A stretch of 33,166 bases of DNA from JBBQNR01 sp038330145 (GTDB taxonomy: Bacteria; Actinomycetota; Thermoleophilia; Solirubrobacterales; JBBDJG01), in the NCBI GenBank assembly GCA_038330145.1, contig JBBQNR010000030.1, positions 1-33,166 of the forward strand, in the 5' to 3' direction. Below the pieces are notes generated by a model that saw nothing but the letters and a program-made list of their open reading frames with translations, made no database searches and was not told where the DNA came from. The position numbers were made by a program, and so were the translations under genes. This document shows, in pieces, positions 17,078 to 25,212 of the stretch. Positions within the stretch are counted from its first letter, which is position 1. Each line of letters opens with the position of its first letter.

Positions 17078-17539
17078 TTGTCGGTCGAAGTTGGATCCGA
17101 AGCGCCGGACTTCACCCTCAGGGACGAGAACGGCGAGGAGTTCACCCTCTCGTCGCTGCGCGGGCGTAACGCCGTGCTCGTCTTCTACCCAGCCGCCTTC
17201 AGCTCCACGTGCACGAGGGAGCTCCACGACGTCAGCGATGCCCGGGAAAGGTACGACGCCGCCGGGGCCGAGGTGCTGGGAATCTCCGTCGACAGCCCCT
17301 ACGCCCTCAAGGCCTTCAAGCGCGACGAGGGGCTGAAGGCGAAGCTGCTTTCGGACGCCCATCCGAAGGGAGAGGTCGCCACCAAGTACGACGCATACAT
17401 TCCGGAAGCGGGCATCGCGACGCGAGCGACCTTCGTGATCGACAAGGACGGCAAGGTCGCTTACAGGGTCGTCAACAACCCCGGCCAGGCACGCAACCAG
17501 GAGGAGTACATAGAGGCGCTGGCGAGCTGCCCGATCTAG
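17078..17539 (+). CDS. AhpE-like peroxiredoxin
   Basis: Reduces peroxides through a peroxidatic cysteine. With the TTG start at 17078 the product is 153 residues, the same length as mycobacterial AhpE, and the peroxidatic Cys is C45 in the P-x3-S/T-x2-C pattern PAAFSSTCTREL. VGSEAPDFTLRDENG is the normal N-terminus and FVIDKDGKVAYRVV the late strand. A resolving Cys in the usual 2-Cys C-terminal motif is not evident; the only other Cys is in the terminal SCPI. So it is probably 1-Cys type using an external thiol such as mycoredoxin. Transcribed divergently from the DHH-CBS fusion; ends 42 bases from the convergent sugar dehydrogenase. Confidence 0.93.
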   Translation: MSVEVGSEAPDFTLRDENGEEFTLSSLRGRNAVLVFYPAAFSSTCTRELHDVSDARERYDAAGAEVLGISVDSPYALKAFKRDEGLKAKLLSDAHPKGEVATKYDAYIPEAGIATRATFVIDKDGKVAYRVVNNPGQARNQEEYIEALASCPI

Positions 17540-17581
17540 CCGATCACCGCCTGCAGCGCGTGGCCCCAGTCAGCGGGATCA

Positions 17582-18808
17582 CTATTTCAACACGAGCCTG
17601 TATACCGGCCCGTCCAGGGAGGTCATGTAGACGCGTGCACTGGCGTCCTCACCGAACGAGCTCAGCTGCGGCACGGTCAGGCCGAGCGATCGGTCACCGG
17701 TCCCCTTGCCGCCGGCGACCTTGAAGGCTCGGATCTGCCCGCGGCAGAAGTCTCCGTACAGGTAGCGCCCCGCCAGGTTCGCGCCCAGACCCGGGTCACG
17801 CACGACGACTCCACCGGTGACCGAGCAGGCTCCTCCGGCGCGGCCGTACTCCAAGATCGGGGTGACGGCGCCCGGGCAGTCGCGCGAGCGGTCGAAGCGC
17901 CGGCGCGCCTCGAAGCAGCTCCAACCAAAGTTTCGCCCGCTCGCCTTGCCGCGCGGGGCGTAGTCGATCTCCTCGAACTTGTCCTGACCGACATCACCGA
18001 TGTAGAGGTCGCCGTTGGCGCGGTCGAACGAGAAGCGCCACGGGTTGCGCAACCCGTACGCGTAGATCTCGTCGCGTCCTGGCTTGGAGCCGGCAAACGG
18101 ATTCGAGGCCGGGCTCGTGTAGCGGCTCGACCCCGACTGCCGTGGATCGATACGAAGGATCTTGCCCAGCAGCTTGCGCGTGTTCTGAGCGTTGTTGAAG
18201 GGGTCCCCCGCCGAGCCGCCGTCGCCCATGCCGACGTAGAGCAGGTCGTCCGGCCCGAACAGCAGCAGGCCGCCGTTGTGGTTCGGGAACGGCTGGTCGA
18301 TGAAAAGCACGGGCCTGCGGCTGGCTCGGTCGGCCCTGTCGGGGCTACGCCGGGAGCGCCGGAACTCCTCCACCCGGGTGTCGCCCTTGCGGTCGGTGTA
18401 GTCGACGTAGAAGCGGCCGCTGCGGCGGTAGTCGGGAGCGAACGCCACCGACAGCAGTCCCTGCTCGCCGCCGCTCGTGAGCAGCCCTGAGATGTCGAGG
18501 AACGGCCTGCCGGCGCGGCGGCCGTTGAGCAGCAGCTGGATGCGCCCCCCCTGCTCGACGACGAACATTCGCCTGCGATCACCGGGCGGCGAGGTCACGT
18601 AGAGGGGGTTGTCGAAGCGGCCGACGCGCTTGAGGCGCAGGCGGGCCTGTACCGCCCCCGGCGAGGCCTGGGAATTCCGCTGCGCCGTGGGCGCGGTCCC
18701 GGTCAGGTCCTGTTTCGCCTCGCCGTCACCGGTCAGCACGACCACCAGCACGGCGCCAAGGCCGGCCAGCAGAGCCGCCCCGGCCAGCAGCAGGCCACGC
18801 GATCGCAC
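17582..18808 (-). CDS. PQQ-dependent soluble aldose sugar dehydrogenase (GDH-B/YliI-like)
   Basis: Six-bladed beta-propeller oxidoreductase acting outside the membrane; family members use PQQ to oxidise aldoses. It has 408 residues. An N-terminal hydrophobic segment (5-26) without a lipobox Cys acts as signal or membrane anchor, followed by a low-complexity linker to about 55. Catalytic-base histidine H177 sits in PFPNHNGG, followed by YVGMGDGGSAGDPFNNAQN, GKILRIDP, YAYGLRNPWRFSFD and GDVGQDKFEEID. The GTG start at 18808 gives a coherent signal segment; extending upstream would run into the divergent nitroreductase gene. No PQQ synthesis genes are in the window. Confidence 0.92.
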   Translation of the reverse strand: MRSRGLLLAGAALLAGLGAVLVVVLTGDGEAKQDLTGTAPTAQRNSQASPGAVQARLRLKRVGRFDNPLYVTSPPGDRRRMFVVEQGGRIQLLLNGRRAGRPFLDISGLLTSGGEQGLLSVAFAPDYRRSGRFYVDYTDRKGDTRVEEFRRSRRSPDRADRASRRPVLFIDQPFPNHNGGLLLFGPDDLLYVGMGDGGSAGDPFNNAQNTRKLLGKILRIDPRQSGSSRYTSPASNPFAGSKPGRDEIYAYGLRNPWRFSFDRANGDLYIGDVGQDKFEEIDYAPRGKASGRNFGWSCFEARRRFDRSRDCPGAVTPILEYGRAGGACSVTGGVVVRDPGLGANLAGRYLYGDFCRGQIRAFKVAGGKGTGDRSLGLTVPQLSSFGEDASARVYMTSLDGPVYRLVLK

Positions 18809-18825
18809 GCGCCGATTGTCCCAGC

Positions 18826-18853
18826 TTGCCGGGCGGGACTCGTCGGTTAGGTT
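18826..18853 (+). promoter_or_regulatory. Candidate leaderless promoter of the deazaflavin nitroreductase
   Basis: TTGCCG (-35, 18826-18831), 16-base spacer, TAGGTT (-10, 18848-18853). The -10 ends six bases before the ATG, so the transcript would begin at or next to the start codon. No Shine-Dalgarno is present. Confidence 0.55.
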
Positions 18854-18859
18854 TGCTCG

Positions 18860-19285
18860 ATGGCGAAGATTGACAAGCGCCGCCTTGCCACAGCGCTCGC
18901 GAAATACACGGTCAACCCGTTCGTGAAGGCCATGATCGCGGTCGGCCTGCCCCCGCCGGGGGTCGTGCTGCTCGAGACAACCGGCCGCCGCAGCGGCGAC
19001 CCCAGACGAACGCCGGTGGGCGCACGCCGCGACGGCAACAGCCTCTGGCTGGTGGCCGAGCACGGGCGGCGAGCCGGCTACGTGCGCAACATCGAGGCGG
19101 ACCCGAGGGTACGGGTGAAGATCGGTCGCCGCTGGCACCCGGCCCGCGGAGTGGTGCTGGTCGGGGACGACTGGCGGCTGCGCCTGCGCGAGATCGGCCG
19201 CGGCAGCCCGAGCCTGAAGCTGAACAGCGGCGTGGTGCGGGTCATGAAGTCCGAGCCGGTCACCGTCCGGCTCGACCTGGACTAG
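18860..19285 (+). CDS. Deazaflavin (F420)-dependent nitroreductase family protein (DDN-like, DUF385)
   Basis: 141 residues, split-barrel flavin fold. Family hallmarks are NPFVKAMIAVG near the start, VVLLETTGRRSGDPRRTPVG (about 34-53), then WLVAEHGRRAGYVRNIEADPRVRVKIGRRW. Mycobacterial relatives use reduced F420 to reduce quinones and nitro compounds, so the gene hints that the organism makes F420. Divergent from the PQQ sugar dehydrogenase, with 51 bases between starts. The natural substrate is unknown. Confidence 0.9.
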   Translation: MAKIDKRRLATALAKYTVNPFVKAMIAVGLPPPGVVLLETTGRRSGDPRRTPVGARRDGNSLWLVAEHGRRAGYVRNIEADPRVRVKIGRRWHPARGVVLVGDDWRLRLREIGRGSPSLKLNSGVVRVMKSEPVTVRLDLD

Positions 19286-19434
19286 CAGCCCGCCACACGC
19301 AGCGGCCGTGACATCCATGATTCGACGCGGCCCTGAGCCAACCGGCGCGATCCGGCAGACCCCATGGCTACGCTGTCCACCGTGCCCGCGCTCCCACTTT
19401 ACGCTTGAGCCCGCGCAGGGTCCCGTCCACTTTT

Positions 19435-20691
19435 ATGTCCGAGCGCCACCGGCGCCGCTGGCTGCCGATCGCCGCCGCGGCGACCGCGCTCGTGGCGGCG
19501 GCCGTCGTCGTGGCGCTGATCGTGCTCGGGAATCGCAACGATGACGTCCACAAGGGCGATCAGGTCGAGTTCCAGGCCAAGCCGCCGCCGAAGGCGCCAC
19601 GGGGCGTCGATTGGCCCTTCTTCCACATGGACGCGGCGCATCGCGGCTACCTGCCTACCAGGGTCAGCCCGCCCTACCGCTTCAAGTGGCGGTTCGGCGG
19701 CAAGGTGCTGATGGAGTTCCCGCCGATCGTGGTCGACGGCACGCTCTACTTCGTGCGCAACAACGGCGGCACGTACGCGCTCGACGCCGACACGGGGCAC
19801 GTGAAGTGGAAGAAGCGCATCGGCCTCGAGTCGGCCTCCTCGCCCGCCTACTGGAAAGGCCGCATCTACGTGCCGTCGCTGTCGGGCAAGATCGTGGCGC
19901 TGCGCGCGCGCGACGGCAAGGTGCTCTGGAACCACTCGTTGCCGAGCCGCACCGAGTCCTCACCGGTCGCGAGCAAGGGCGTCGTTTATCTGGGCAGCGA
20001 GAGCGGCACGCTCTATGCGCTCTGGGCGCGCACCGGCAAGGTGAAATGGACGTACGGCGCGGGTGGTGCGATCAAGGCCTCGCCGGCGCTGTCCGGCAGC
20101 ACGCTCTACTTCGGCGACTATTCCGGCCGCATGCATGCCGTCTGGGCACGTACCGGCAAGGAGCGCTGGTCGAGCGGTACCTCCGGAGGAAAGTTCGGCC
20201 TCGTTGCGGGCAACTTCTATTCGACCCCGGCGGTCGACTTCGGGCGTGTCTACGCCGGCAACACCGACAGCAAGGTCTATTCGTTCAGCGCCAGCAGCGG
20301 GGAGCTTGCATGGTCGAAGTCGACCGGCGGCTACGTCTACTCGTCACCGGCGGTGGCAAACGTTGCGGGCAGCGGTGGTCCGTCCGTATACATCGGTTCC
20401 TACGACGGCAACCTCTACGCGCTCGATGCGCGTACCGGCGTCACCCGCTGGACGGCCAGCGCGGGCGGCCGCATCTCGGGCGGGCCGACCGTGGTCGGGC
20501 GCATCGTCTACGTCGCCGACCTCGACTCCAACACCACCTACGGCTTCGGCGCCCGCACGGGCGCGCGGGTGATGAGCTACCCGCGCGGGGCCTACAACGC
20601 GGTCGTCTCCGACAGCCGCCGCATCTATCTCACCGGCCATTCGAGCATCACCGCGCTCGAGCCGAAGCGCAAGCGCAACCGCAACCGCTAG
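19435..20691 (+). CDS. Membrane-anchored PQQ-like (BamB-type) beta-propeller protein
   Basis: 418 residues from the ATG at 19435; a TTG at 19405 would add ten residues. Basic MSERHRRRW, then a single transmembrane segment (about 10-32, Ala/Val-rich), then an extracytoplasmic domain of repeated blades. The repeats read like TLYFVRNNGGTYALDADTG, YLGSESGTLYALWARTG, YFGDYSGRMHAVWARTG and YIGSYDGNLYALDARTG, each about 40 residues and ending in W-x-W or similar. They match the PQQ-repeat/BamB fold. Catalytic PQQ-dehydrogenase residues are not evident, so a scaffold or binding role is more likely than an enzyme. The C-terminus is basic (KRKRNRNR). The weak -10-like TACGCT at 19400 could give a short leader. 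Confidence 0.88.
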   Translation: MSERHRRRWLPIAAAATALVAAAVVVALIVLGNRNDDVHKGDQVEFQAKPPPKAPRGVDWPFFHMDAAHRGYLPTRVSPPYRFKWRFGGKVLMEFPPIVVDGTLYFVRNNGGTYALDADTGHVKWKKRIGLESASSPAYWKGRIYVPSLSGKIVALRARDGKVLWNHSLPSRTESSPVASKGVVYLGSESGTLYALWARTGKVKWTYGAGGAIKASPALSGSTLYFGDYSGRMHAVWARTGKERWSSGTSGGKFGLVAGNFYSTPAVDFGRVYAGNTDSKVYSFSASSGELAWSKSTGGYVYSSPAVANVAGSGGPSVYIGSYDGNLYALDARTGVTRWTASAGGRISGGPTVVGRIVYVADLDSNTTYGFGARTGARVMSYPRGAYNAVVSDSRRIYLTGHSSITALEPKRKRNRNR

Positions 20692-20726
20692 CGGAACCTG
20701 GCGAAACGGCTGGCGAGCCGCAACGG

Positions 20727-20984
20727 CTACTCCTGAATCCCCGCCGCTTCGAAGGCCTGCTCGATGATCTCGATCAGATCGAGGCGAAAGTCCTCCCACT
20801 GGGCGGGCCAGTCCGCCCAGGCCTCGGCGACCGCGGTACGGCCCTCATAGCTCTTGGCGTCGGGAACCTCGGGAGGCTGAACGATCACCACGTCAGGCGT
20901 GGTCCACTGCTCGAACCAGGCAAGGTCGCCTCGCTCGAGCGCCTCGAATTCGCGCCTCACCGCATCCACTTCCTGCTGCGACAT
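20727..20984 (-). CDS. Short NTF2/SnoaL-like protein, probably internally deleted
   Basis: 85 residues from the ATG at 20984 (an in-frame GTG at 20993 would add three). The N-terminal 75 residues match the start of a small SnoaL-like/NTF2 protein: VRREFEALERGDLAWFEQW, then PEVPDAKSYEGRTAVAEAW and FRLDLIEIIE. Full members are about 125-135 residues. Here the family's middle strands are missing and the protein goes straight to QAFEAAGIQE, which resembles the normal C-terminal tail (EALEAAGL-x-E). It thus looks like an in-frame loss of about 40 codons. TACTGT (20992-20997) is seven bases before the ATG, a candidate leaderless -10. Confidence 0.65.
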   Translation of the reverse strand: MSQQEVDAVRREFEALERGDLAWFEQWTTPDVVIVQPPEVPDAKSYEGRTAVAEAWADWPAQWEDFRLDLIEIIEQAFEAAGIQE

Positions 20985-21005
20985 CGCCCCCACAGTATCC
21001 GCAGA

Positions 21006-21056
21006 GAACGCGCAGCGTCCGCCCGCCGCTCGACGGCGGCGCCTCCCTCGTGAGGC
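21006..21056 (-). terminator. Two GC-rich hairpins after hisF
   Basis: On the minus strand, directly after the hisF stop, GCCTC-ACGAGG-GAGGC is followed by a second stem, CGCCG-CCGTCGAG-CGGCG. No T-tract follows, so termination strength is doubtful. The position at the end of the murA-his gene string makes it the likely operon end. Confidence 0.4.
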
Positions 21057-21842
21057 TCAGACCCGGACCGGAATACCGCGCAAGCGTAGGTGCTGCTTCG
21101 CCTCGGCGACCGTGTGGGTGCCGTAGTGGAAGATCGACGCGCAGAGCACGGCGTCCGCCCCACCTTCGGTGATGGCCTCGCTGAGATGCTCCAGCTTGCC
21201 GGCGCCTCCCGAGGCGATCACCGGCACCTCGACGGCGTCCGCGACCGAGCGCGTCAGCTCGAGCTCGTAGCCGTTCTCGGTGCCGTCGCGGTCCATGCTG
21301 GTGAGGAGGATCTCCCCCGCGCCCCGGTCGGTTCCCTCACGCGCCCAGGTGACGGCGTCGCGTCCGGTCCCCACGCGGCCGCCGTTGACATAGACCTCGT
21401 AGCGCGAGTGGCCTGTCTGCGGGCCGCTCATGATGCGCTCGCGCCACTTGGCGTCGATCGCCAGCACCACGCACTGAGCCCCGAAAGTCGCCGCGAGCTC
21501 CTCGATCAGGCCCGGCCAGGCGACCGCCGCCGAGTTGACGGAGATCTTGTCGGCGCCGGCGTCGAGCACCGCCTGGGCGTCCTCCACCGAGCGGATGCCG
21601 CCGCCGATCGTGAACGGGATGAAGACGTTGTCCGCCGCCCGCCGGGCCAGGTCGACGATCGTGTCACGATCCTCGTGCGAGGCGGTGATGTCCAGGAACA
21701 CCAGCTCGTCGGCGCCCTCGGCGTCGTAGCGCTCGGCCAGCTCCACCGGGTCTCCCGCATCGCGCAGACCGACGAAGTTCGTGCCCTTCACGACCCGCCC
21801 CTTGTCGACGTCGAGACAGGGGATGACGCGCTTGAGCGACAT
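21057..21842 (-). CDS. hisF: Imidazole glycerol phosphate synthase cyclase subunit
   Basis: Closes the imidazole ring from PRFAR and ammonia supplied by HisH, giving IGP and AICAR. (beta/alpha)8 barrel of 261 residues. Catalytic aspartates are D11 (IPCLDVDKGRVVKG) and D130 (VLAIDAKW). Phosphate-binding loops are TIGGGIRS (78-85) and ASGGAGKLEHL. ATG overlaps the hisA stop by one base (TGATG). Last gene of the his string. Confidence 0.97.
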   Translation of the reverse strand: MSLKRVIPCLDVDKGRVVKGTNFVGLRDAGDPVELAERYDAEGADELVFLDITASHEDRDTIVDLARRAADNVFIPFTIGGGIRSVEDAQAVLDAGADKISVNSAAVAWPGLIEELAATFGAQCVVLAIDAKWRERIMSGPQTGHSRYEVYVNGGRVGTGRDAVTWAREGTDRGAGEILLTSMDRDGTENGYELELTRSVADAVEVPVIASGGAGKLEHLSEAITEGGADAVLCASIFHYGTHTVAEAKQHLRLRGIPVRV

Positions 21843-22615
21843 CAGGCGTCGCCCCGGGCCGGCCGCAGGCGGCCCGACAGCGCGGCCTCGGCCTCAGCAA
21901 GGCCGAAGCGCTGCTCGTAGAGCGCCTTGCCGACGATCACTCCGGTCACGTTCGGCAGCGCGAGCTGCGCCAGCAGCTCCAGGTCGGTGAGCGCTCCGAT
22001 GCCTCCCGAGCAAAGCACGTCACAACCGGGGGCGGCCTCGGAGACGGTTCGCAGCGCTTCGCCGTCGAGCCCCTCGAGCGTTCCGTCGCGATCGACGTTG
22101 GTGTGGACGATCGCCCGCACGCCGGCGGTCGCGAGCTCCTGCGCAGCGGCCGCCGGCGTGGCGTCCGCGGCCTGCTGCCAGCCGTGCAGCGCCACGCGGC
22201 CACCCTTGACGTCCAGCCCGACGGCGATCCTCTCCCCGTGCTCGGCGACCAGCGCCGCCAGCAGCGGCGGGTCGCGGAAGGCGGCGGTTCCGATCACCAC
22301 CCGGTCGGCGCCCGCGTCGAGCGCGGAGCGCGCGGCCTCGCGGCTGCGCAGTCCGCCTCCGTACTGGATCAGCTCGAACGAGTCGCGCAGCTCGGCGACG
22401 ATTGTCGCCAGCCGCTCGAGGTTGACCGGCTCACCGCTCCTGGCCCCGTCGAGATCGACCACGTGCAGGAAGCGTGCGCCCTGGCCGGCCCAGTTCCGCG
22501 CGGCGTCGAGCGGGTCGTCGGCATACTCGCGCCGGCGGTCGAAGTCCCCCTGCTCGAGACGCACCGCCTTGCCGTCGAGGATGTCGACAGCCGGATAGAG
22601 AGAGATCCCAGCCAA
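21842..22615 (-). CDS. hisA: ProFAR isomerase (HisA), possibly PriA-like
   Basis: Isomerises ProFAR to PRFAR. 257 residues from the TTG at 22615, chosen because it gives the family N-terminus (AGISLYPAVDILDGKAVRL) eight bases after the hisH stop; no ATG or GTG fits. Catalytic Asp D11 is in PAVDIL and the second in HTNVDRDGTLEG. Phosphate loops are YGGGLRS and CSGGIGAL. In many actinobacteria this gene is bifunctional (PriA, also doing the TrpF step). The sequence alone does not tell, and absence or presence of trpF elsewhere would decide. Confidence 0.94.
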   Translation of the reverse strand: MAGISLYPAVDILDGKAVRLEQGDFDRRREYADDPLDAARNWAGQGARFLHVVDLDGARSGEPVNLERLATIVAELRDSFELIQYGGGLRSREAARSALDAGADRVVIGTAAFRDPPLLAALVAEHGERIAVGLDVKGGRVALHGWQQAADATPAAAAQELATAGVRAIVHTNVDRDGTLEGLDGEALRTVSEAAPGCDVLCSGGIGALTDLELLAQLALPNVTGVIVGKALYEQRFGLAEAEAALSGRLRPARGDA

Positions 22616-22623
22616 GTTTGACG

Positions 22624-23274
22624 CTAGGTGTGCGCCGCGACGGGACTGCAGATGGCCGTGAAGTTCTCGAGCAGCCTCAGCCCGGCCGAGCTCGACTTCT
22701 CGGGGTGGAACTGGGCTCCGTAGATGGAGCCGCGCTCGACGGCGCAGGTGAACGGCTCGCCGTACTCGGTGCTGCCGAGCCGGTCCTCGTCGCGAACGCC
22801 CACGGGGGCGTACGAGTGCACGAAGTAGAACGGGCACTCGTCGGGAAGCCGATCGATCAGACGCGACGACTTCTCCCAGTGCACGGGGCTCCAGCCGATC
22901 AGCGGCACCTTCAGGTCGGGAGCAGGCAGGCGCTCCACGCGGCCATCGAGCAGCGCCAGTCCCTCGTCGCCCTCGTTCTCGCTCGAAGCTTCGAACAGCA
23001 GTTGCATGCCGAGGCAGATGCCGAGCAGCGGCGCGTCCTGCTGCGCCCACTGCTTCAACAGCTCGTCGAGGCCGAGCCGGCGCAGGTTGTCCATCGCCTT
23101 CGGGAAGGCGCCCACGCCCGGAAGCACGATTCCATCGGCGTCGCGGATGAGGTCGTGATCGCTCGTGACGGCGGGCACGGCCCCCGTTCGCTCGAGCGCC
23201 TTCTCGACCGAGCGCAGGTTGCCCATCCCGTAGTCGACGATCGCGATCCGAGGTCCCTGTGCCGGCGGCGTCAC
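22624..23274 (-). CDS. hisH: Imidazole glycerol phosphate synthase glutaminase subunit
   Basis: Class I glutamine amidotransferase feeding ammonia to HisF. It has 216 residues. The triad is C87 (LLGICLGMQLLFE), H190 and E192 (GAQFHPEKS). YGMGNLRSV is at 15-23. The usual GWN motif reads IGWSPV (Asn to Ser), a mild departure. GTG start overlapping hisB as GTGA. Confidence 0.96.
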   Translation of the reverse strand: MTPPAQGPRIAIVDYGMGNLRSVEKALERTGAVPAVTSDHDLIRDADGIVLPGVGAFPKAMDNLRRLGLDELLKQWAQQDAPLLGICLGMQLLFEASSENEGDEGLALLDGRVERLPAPDLKVPLIGWSPVHWEKSSRLIDRLPDECPFYFVHSYAPVGVRDEDRLGSTEYGEPFTCAVERGSIYGAQFHPEKSSSAGLRLLENFTAICSPVAAHT

Positions 23275-23873
23275 AGCAGCCCCTTGGTCGACGGGATGCC
23301 CGGCTCGGAGGCGTCGACGGAGATCGCCTGGCGCAGCGCTCGCGCAAAGGCCTTGAAGCAGGCCTCGATGATGTGGTGCGCGTTCGAGCCGTCCAGCACC
23401 CTCAGGTGCAGGGTCAGCTTGGCGTTGTTGGCCAGCGCGCGGAAGAACTCCTCCGCCAGCTCGGTGTCGAAGCCGGCGATCGAGGTCGCCGGCAGCTCGG
23501 CCTCGAAGGCACAGAACGGCCGGCCGCTGATGTCGATCGCGCAGAGGGCCAGTGCCTCGTCCATCGGCACGGTCGCATCCCCGTAGCGCGCTATCCCGGA
23601 GCGGTTGCCGAGCGCCTCGTCGAGCGCCTTGCCGAGCACGATGCCGACGTCCTCGGTGGTGTGGTGGGCGCCGGTCTCGAGGTCGCCGGACGCCTGGACG
23701 TCGAGGTCGAGCCGCCCGTGACGGGCCAGCAGGTCGAGCATGTGGTCGAGAAACCCGACGCCGGTGGAGGCGGTTGCGCGACCCGAGCCGTCGAGAGCGA
23801 GCCGAAGCCGGATCTGCGTCTCCTTGGTCGATCGCTCGACCTCAGACGATCGAGGTGGTGTCGTGGTTGCCAT
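23271..23873 (-). CDS. hisB: Imidazoleglycerol-phosphate dehydratase
   Basis: Mn-dependent dehydration of IGP to imidazole acetol phosphate. It has 200 residues and is the monofunctional plant/actinobacterial type, without the phosphatase domain of enterobacterial HisB. Metal-binding motifs are FLDHMLDLLARHG, GAHHTTEDVGI and NAHHIIEACFKAFARAL. It lies 40 bases after hisD. hisC, often placed between hisD and hisB in actinobacteria, is absent here. Confidence 0.97.
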   Translation of the reverse strand: MATTTPPRSSEVERSTKETQIRLRLALDGSGRATASTGVGFLDHMLDLLARHGRLDLDVQASGDLETGAHHTTEDVGIVLGKALDEALGNRSGIARYGDATVPMDEALALCAIDISGRPFCAFEAELPATSIAGFDTELAEEFFRALANNAKLTLHLRVLDGSNAHHIIEACFKAFARALRQAISVDASEPGIPSTKGLL

Positions 23874-23913
23874 CTGGTCTGGATCGGATCGGGATCGGTC
23901 TGCGAAGCGACCC

Positions 23914-25212
23914 TCATCCCTCCGTGCTCTGCGGGTCGACCCTTGCTTCGACGGACTCCGCGTGAACCGGGAACCCCTCGGCCCTCGCGACGCTGCTCGC
24001 GTGTGGCGCCAGCGCGCTCACCGCGCTCTGCGGCAACGATACCAGCGCCTGTCGGCGTCGAAACGTGGCTGCGCCAAGCGGTCCGCTGAAGCGGGCCGCC
24101 CCACCAGTCGGCAGCACGTGGTTGGAGCCGGCGACGTAGTCGCCGAAGGCGGTGGCCGCCCCGGGGCCGACGAAAACGCAGCCCGCGGCCTTCACCGCGC
24201 CGGCCAGATCCCGCGCCCCGTCGCAGATCAGCTCGAGATGCTCGGGCGCGATCTCGTCGGCGAGACCGACGGCCGCCTCCAGCCCCGGCACCTCGACCAG
24301 CGCCACGGGGGCGTCCGACGTGCTCGGCCGGGAAGCCGAGAGCTCGTCGAGCAGCGACTGCACGGTTTCGATCAGCGAAGCGCTCGGGGTCAGCAGCACC
24401 AGCAGGCTCTCCGAGCCGTGCTCTGACTGCGCCGCGAGGTCGAGCGCCACAAGGCGGGGGTCGGCCTCTGCGTCGGCGATCACGACCAGCTCGCTCGGCC
24501 CCGCGACGGCGTCGATGCGGACCACCCCCGTGACCTGCCGCTTGGCCTCCTGGACGTAATAGCTGCCCGGCCCGGCGATCACGTCGACGGGGTCGACGGT
24601 GTCGGTGCCGAACGCCAGCGCCGCGATCGCCTGGGCGCCGCCCATCAGGTAGACCTCGTCGACCTCGCAGAGGGCGCATGCCGCCAGCACGGTCTGGTCC
24701 GGCTCGCCGTTGGGGCCGGGAGGCGTCGCGACCGCGATTCTGCCCACGCCGGCGACCTTGGCCGGCACGCAGCACATCACCACGCTCGAGGGGTACGCCG
24801 CGCGACCTCCTGGCACGTACACGCCCGCCCGGCCGACCGGGACCTCCTTCAGCTGCACGGTCTGCCCCTGCGGGAGCTGGACGGATACGTCCCCCGGCGG
24901 CTCGGCCTCGCACACCGCTCGCACGTTGGCCGCCGCCAGCTCGAGGCCGGCGCGAACCGACGGATCCAGCTCTTTCAGGGTCTGCTGGAGCCGTGCCGGC
25001 GGCACGCGCAGCTCCTCGACGGCATTCGGGCTGTCGAAGCGCCGGGTGAACTCGGTCACCGCGGCATCGCCACGGTGGAAGACCGCCGCCAGGATCCCGC
25101 GCACCTCGTCACCCAACTCGGGCGGCGCGGACGCCAGCGCGCGAATGCGCTGCGCAAGCTCGTGCACCGGCGTCGGCTCGCCGGAAGCGAGGCTGAGACG
25201 CTCAGCGCGCAT
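23914..25212 (-). CDS. hisD: Histidinol dehydrogenase
   Basis: Zn-dependent two-step NAD oxidation of histidinol to histidine. It has 432 residues. Visible motifs: VPVGRAGVYVPGG, VDVIAGPGSYYVQEAKR, VAGPSELVVIAD, QSEHGSES, and EIAPEHLELICD followed by AGSNHVLPTGGAAR. The start is the ATG at 25212 (MRAERLSL), overlapping hisG by 11 bases. An upstream in-frame codon would lie wholly within hisG and adds non-family sequence. Confidence 0.97.
   Translation of the reverse strand: MRAERLSLASGEPTPVHELAQRIRALASAPPELGDEVRGILAAVFHRGDAAVTEFTRRFDSPNAVEELRVPPARLQQTLKELDPSVRAGLELAAANVRAVCEAEPPGDVSVQLPQGQTVQLKEVPVGRAGVYVPGGRAAYPSSVVMCCVPAKVAGVGRIAVATPPGPNGEPDQTVLAACALCEVDEVYLMGGAQAIAALAFGTDTVDPVDVIAGPGSYYVQEAKRQVTGVVRIDAVAGPSELVVIADAEADPRLVALDLAAQSEHGSESLLVLLTPSASLIETVQSLLDELSASRPSTSDAPVALVEVPGLEAAVGLADEIAPEHLELICDGARDLAGAVKAAGCVFVGPGAATAFGDYVAGSNHVLPTGGAARFSGPLGAATFRRRQALVSLPQSAVSALAPHASSVARAEGFPVHAESVEARVDPQSTEG

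Noticed and set aside
17540..17581. Bidirectional terminator between the convergent peroxiredoxin and sugar dehydrogenase genes
   Set aside because: No stable stem or T-run is visible in the 42 bases.
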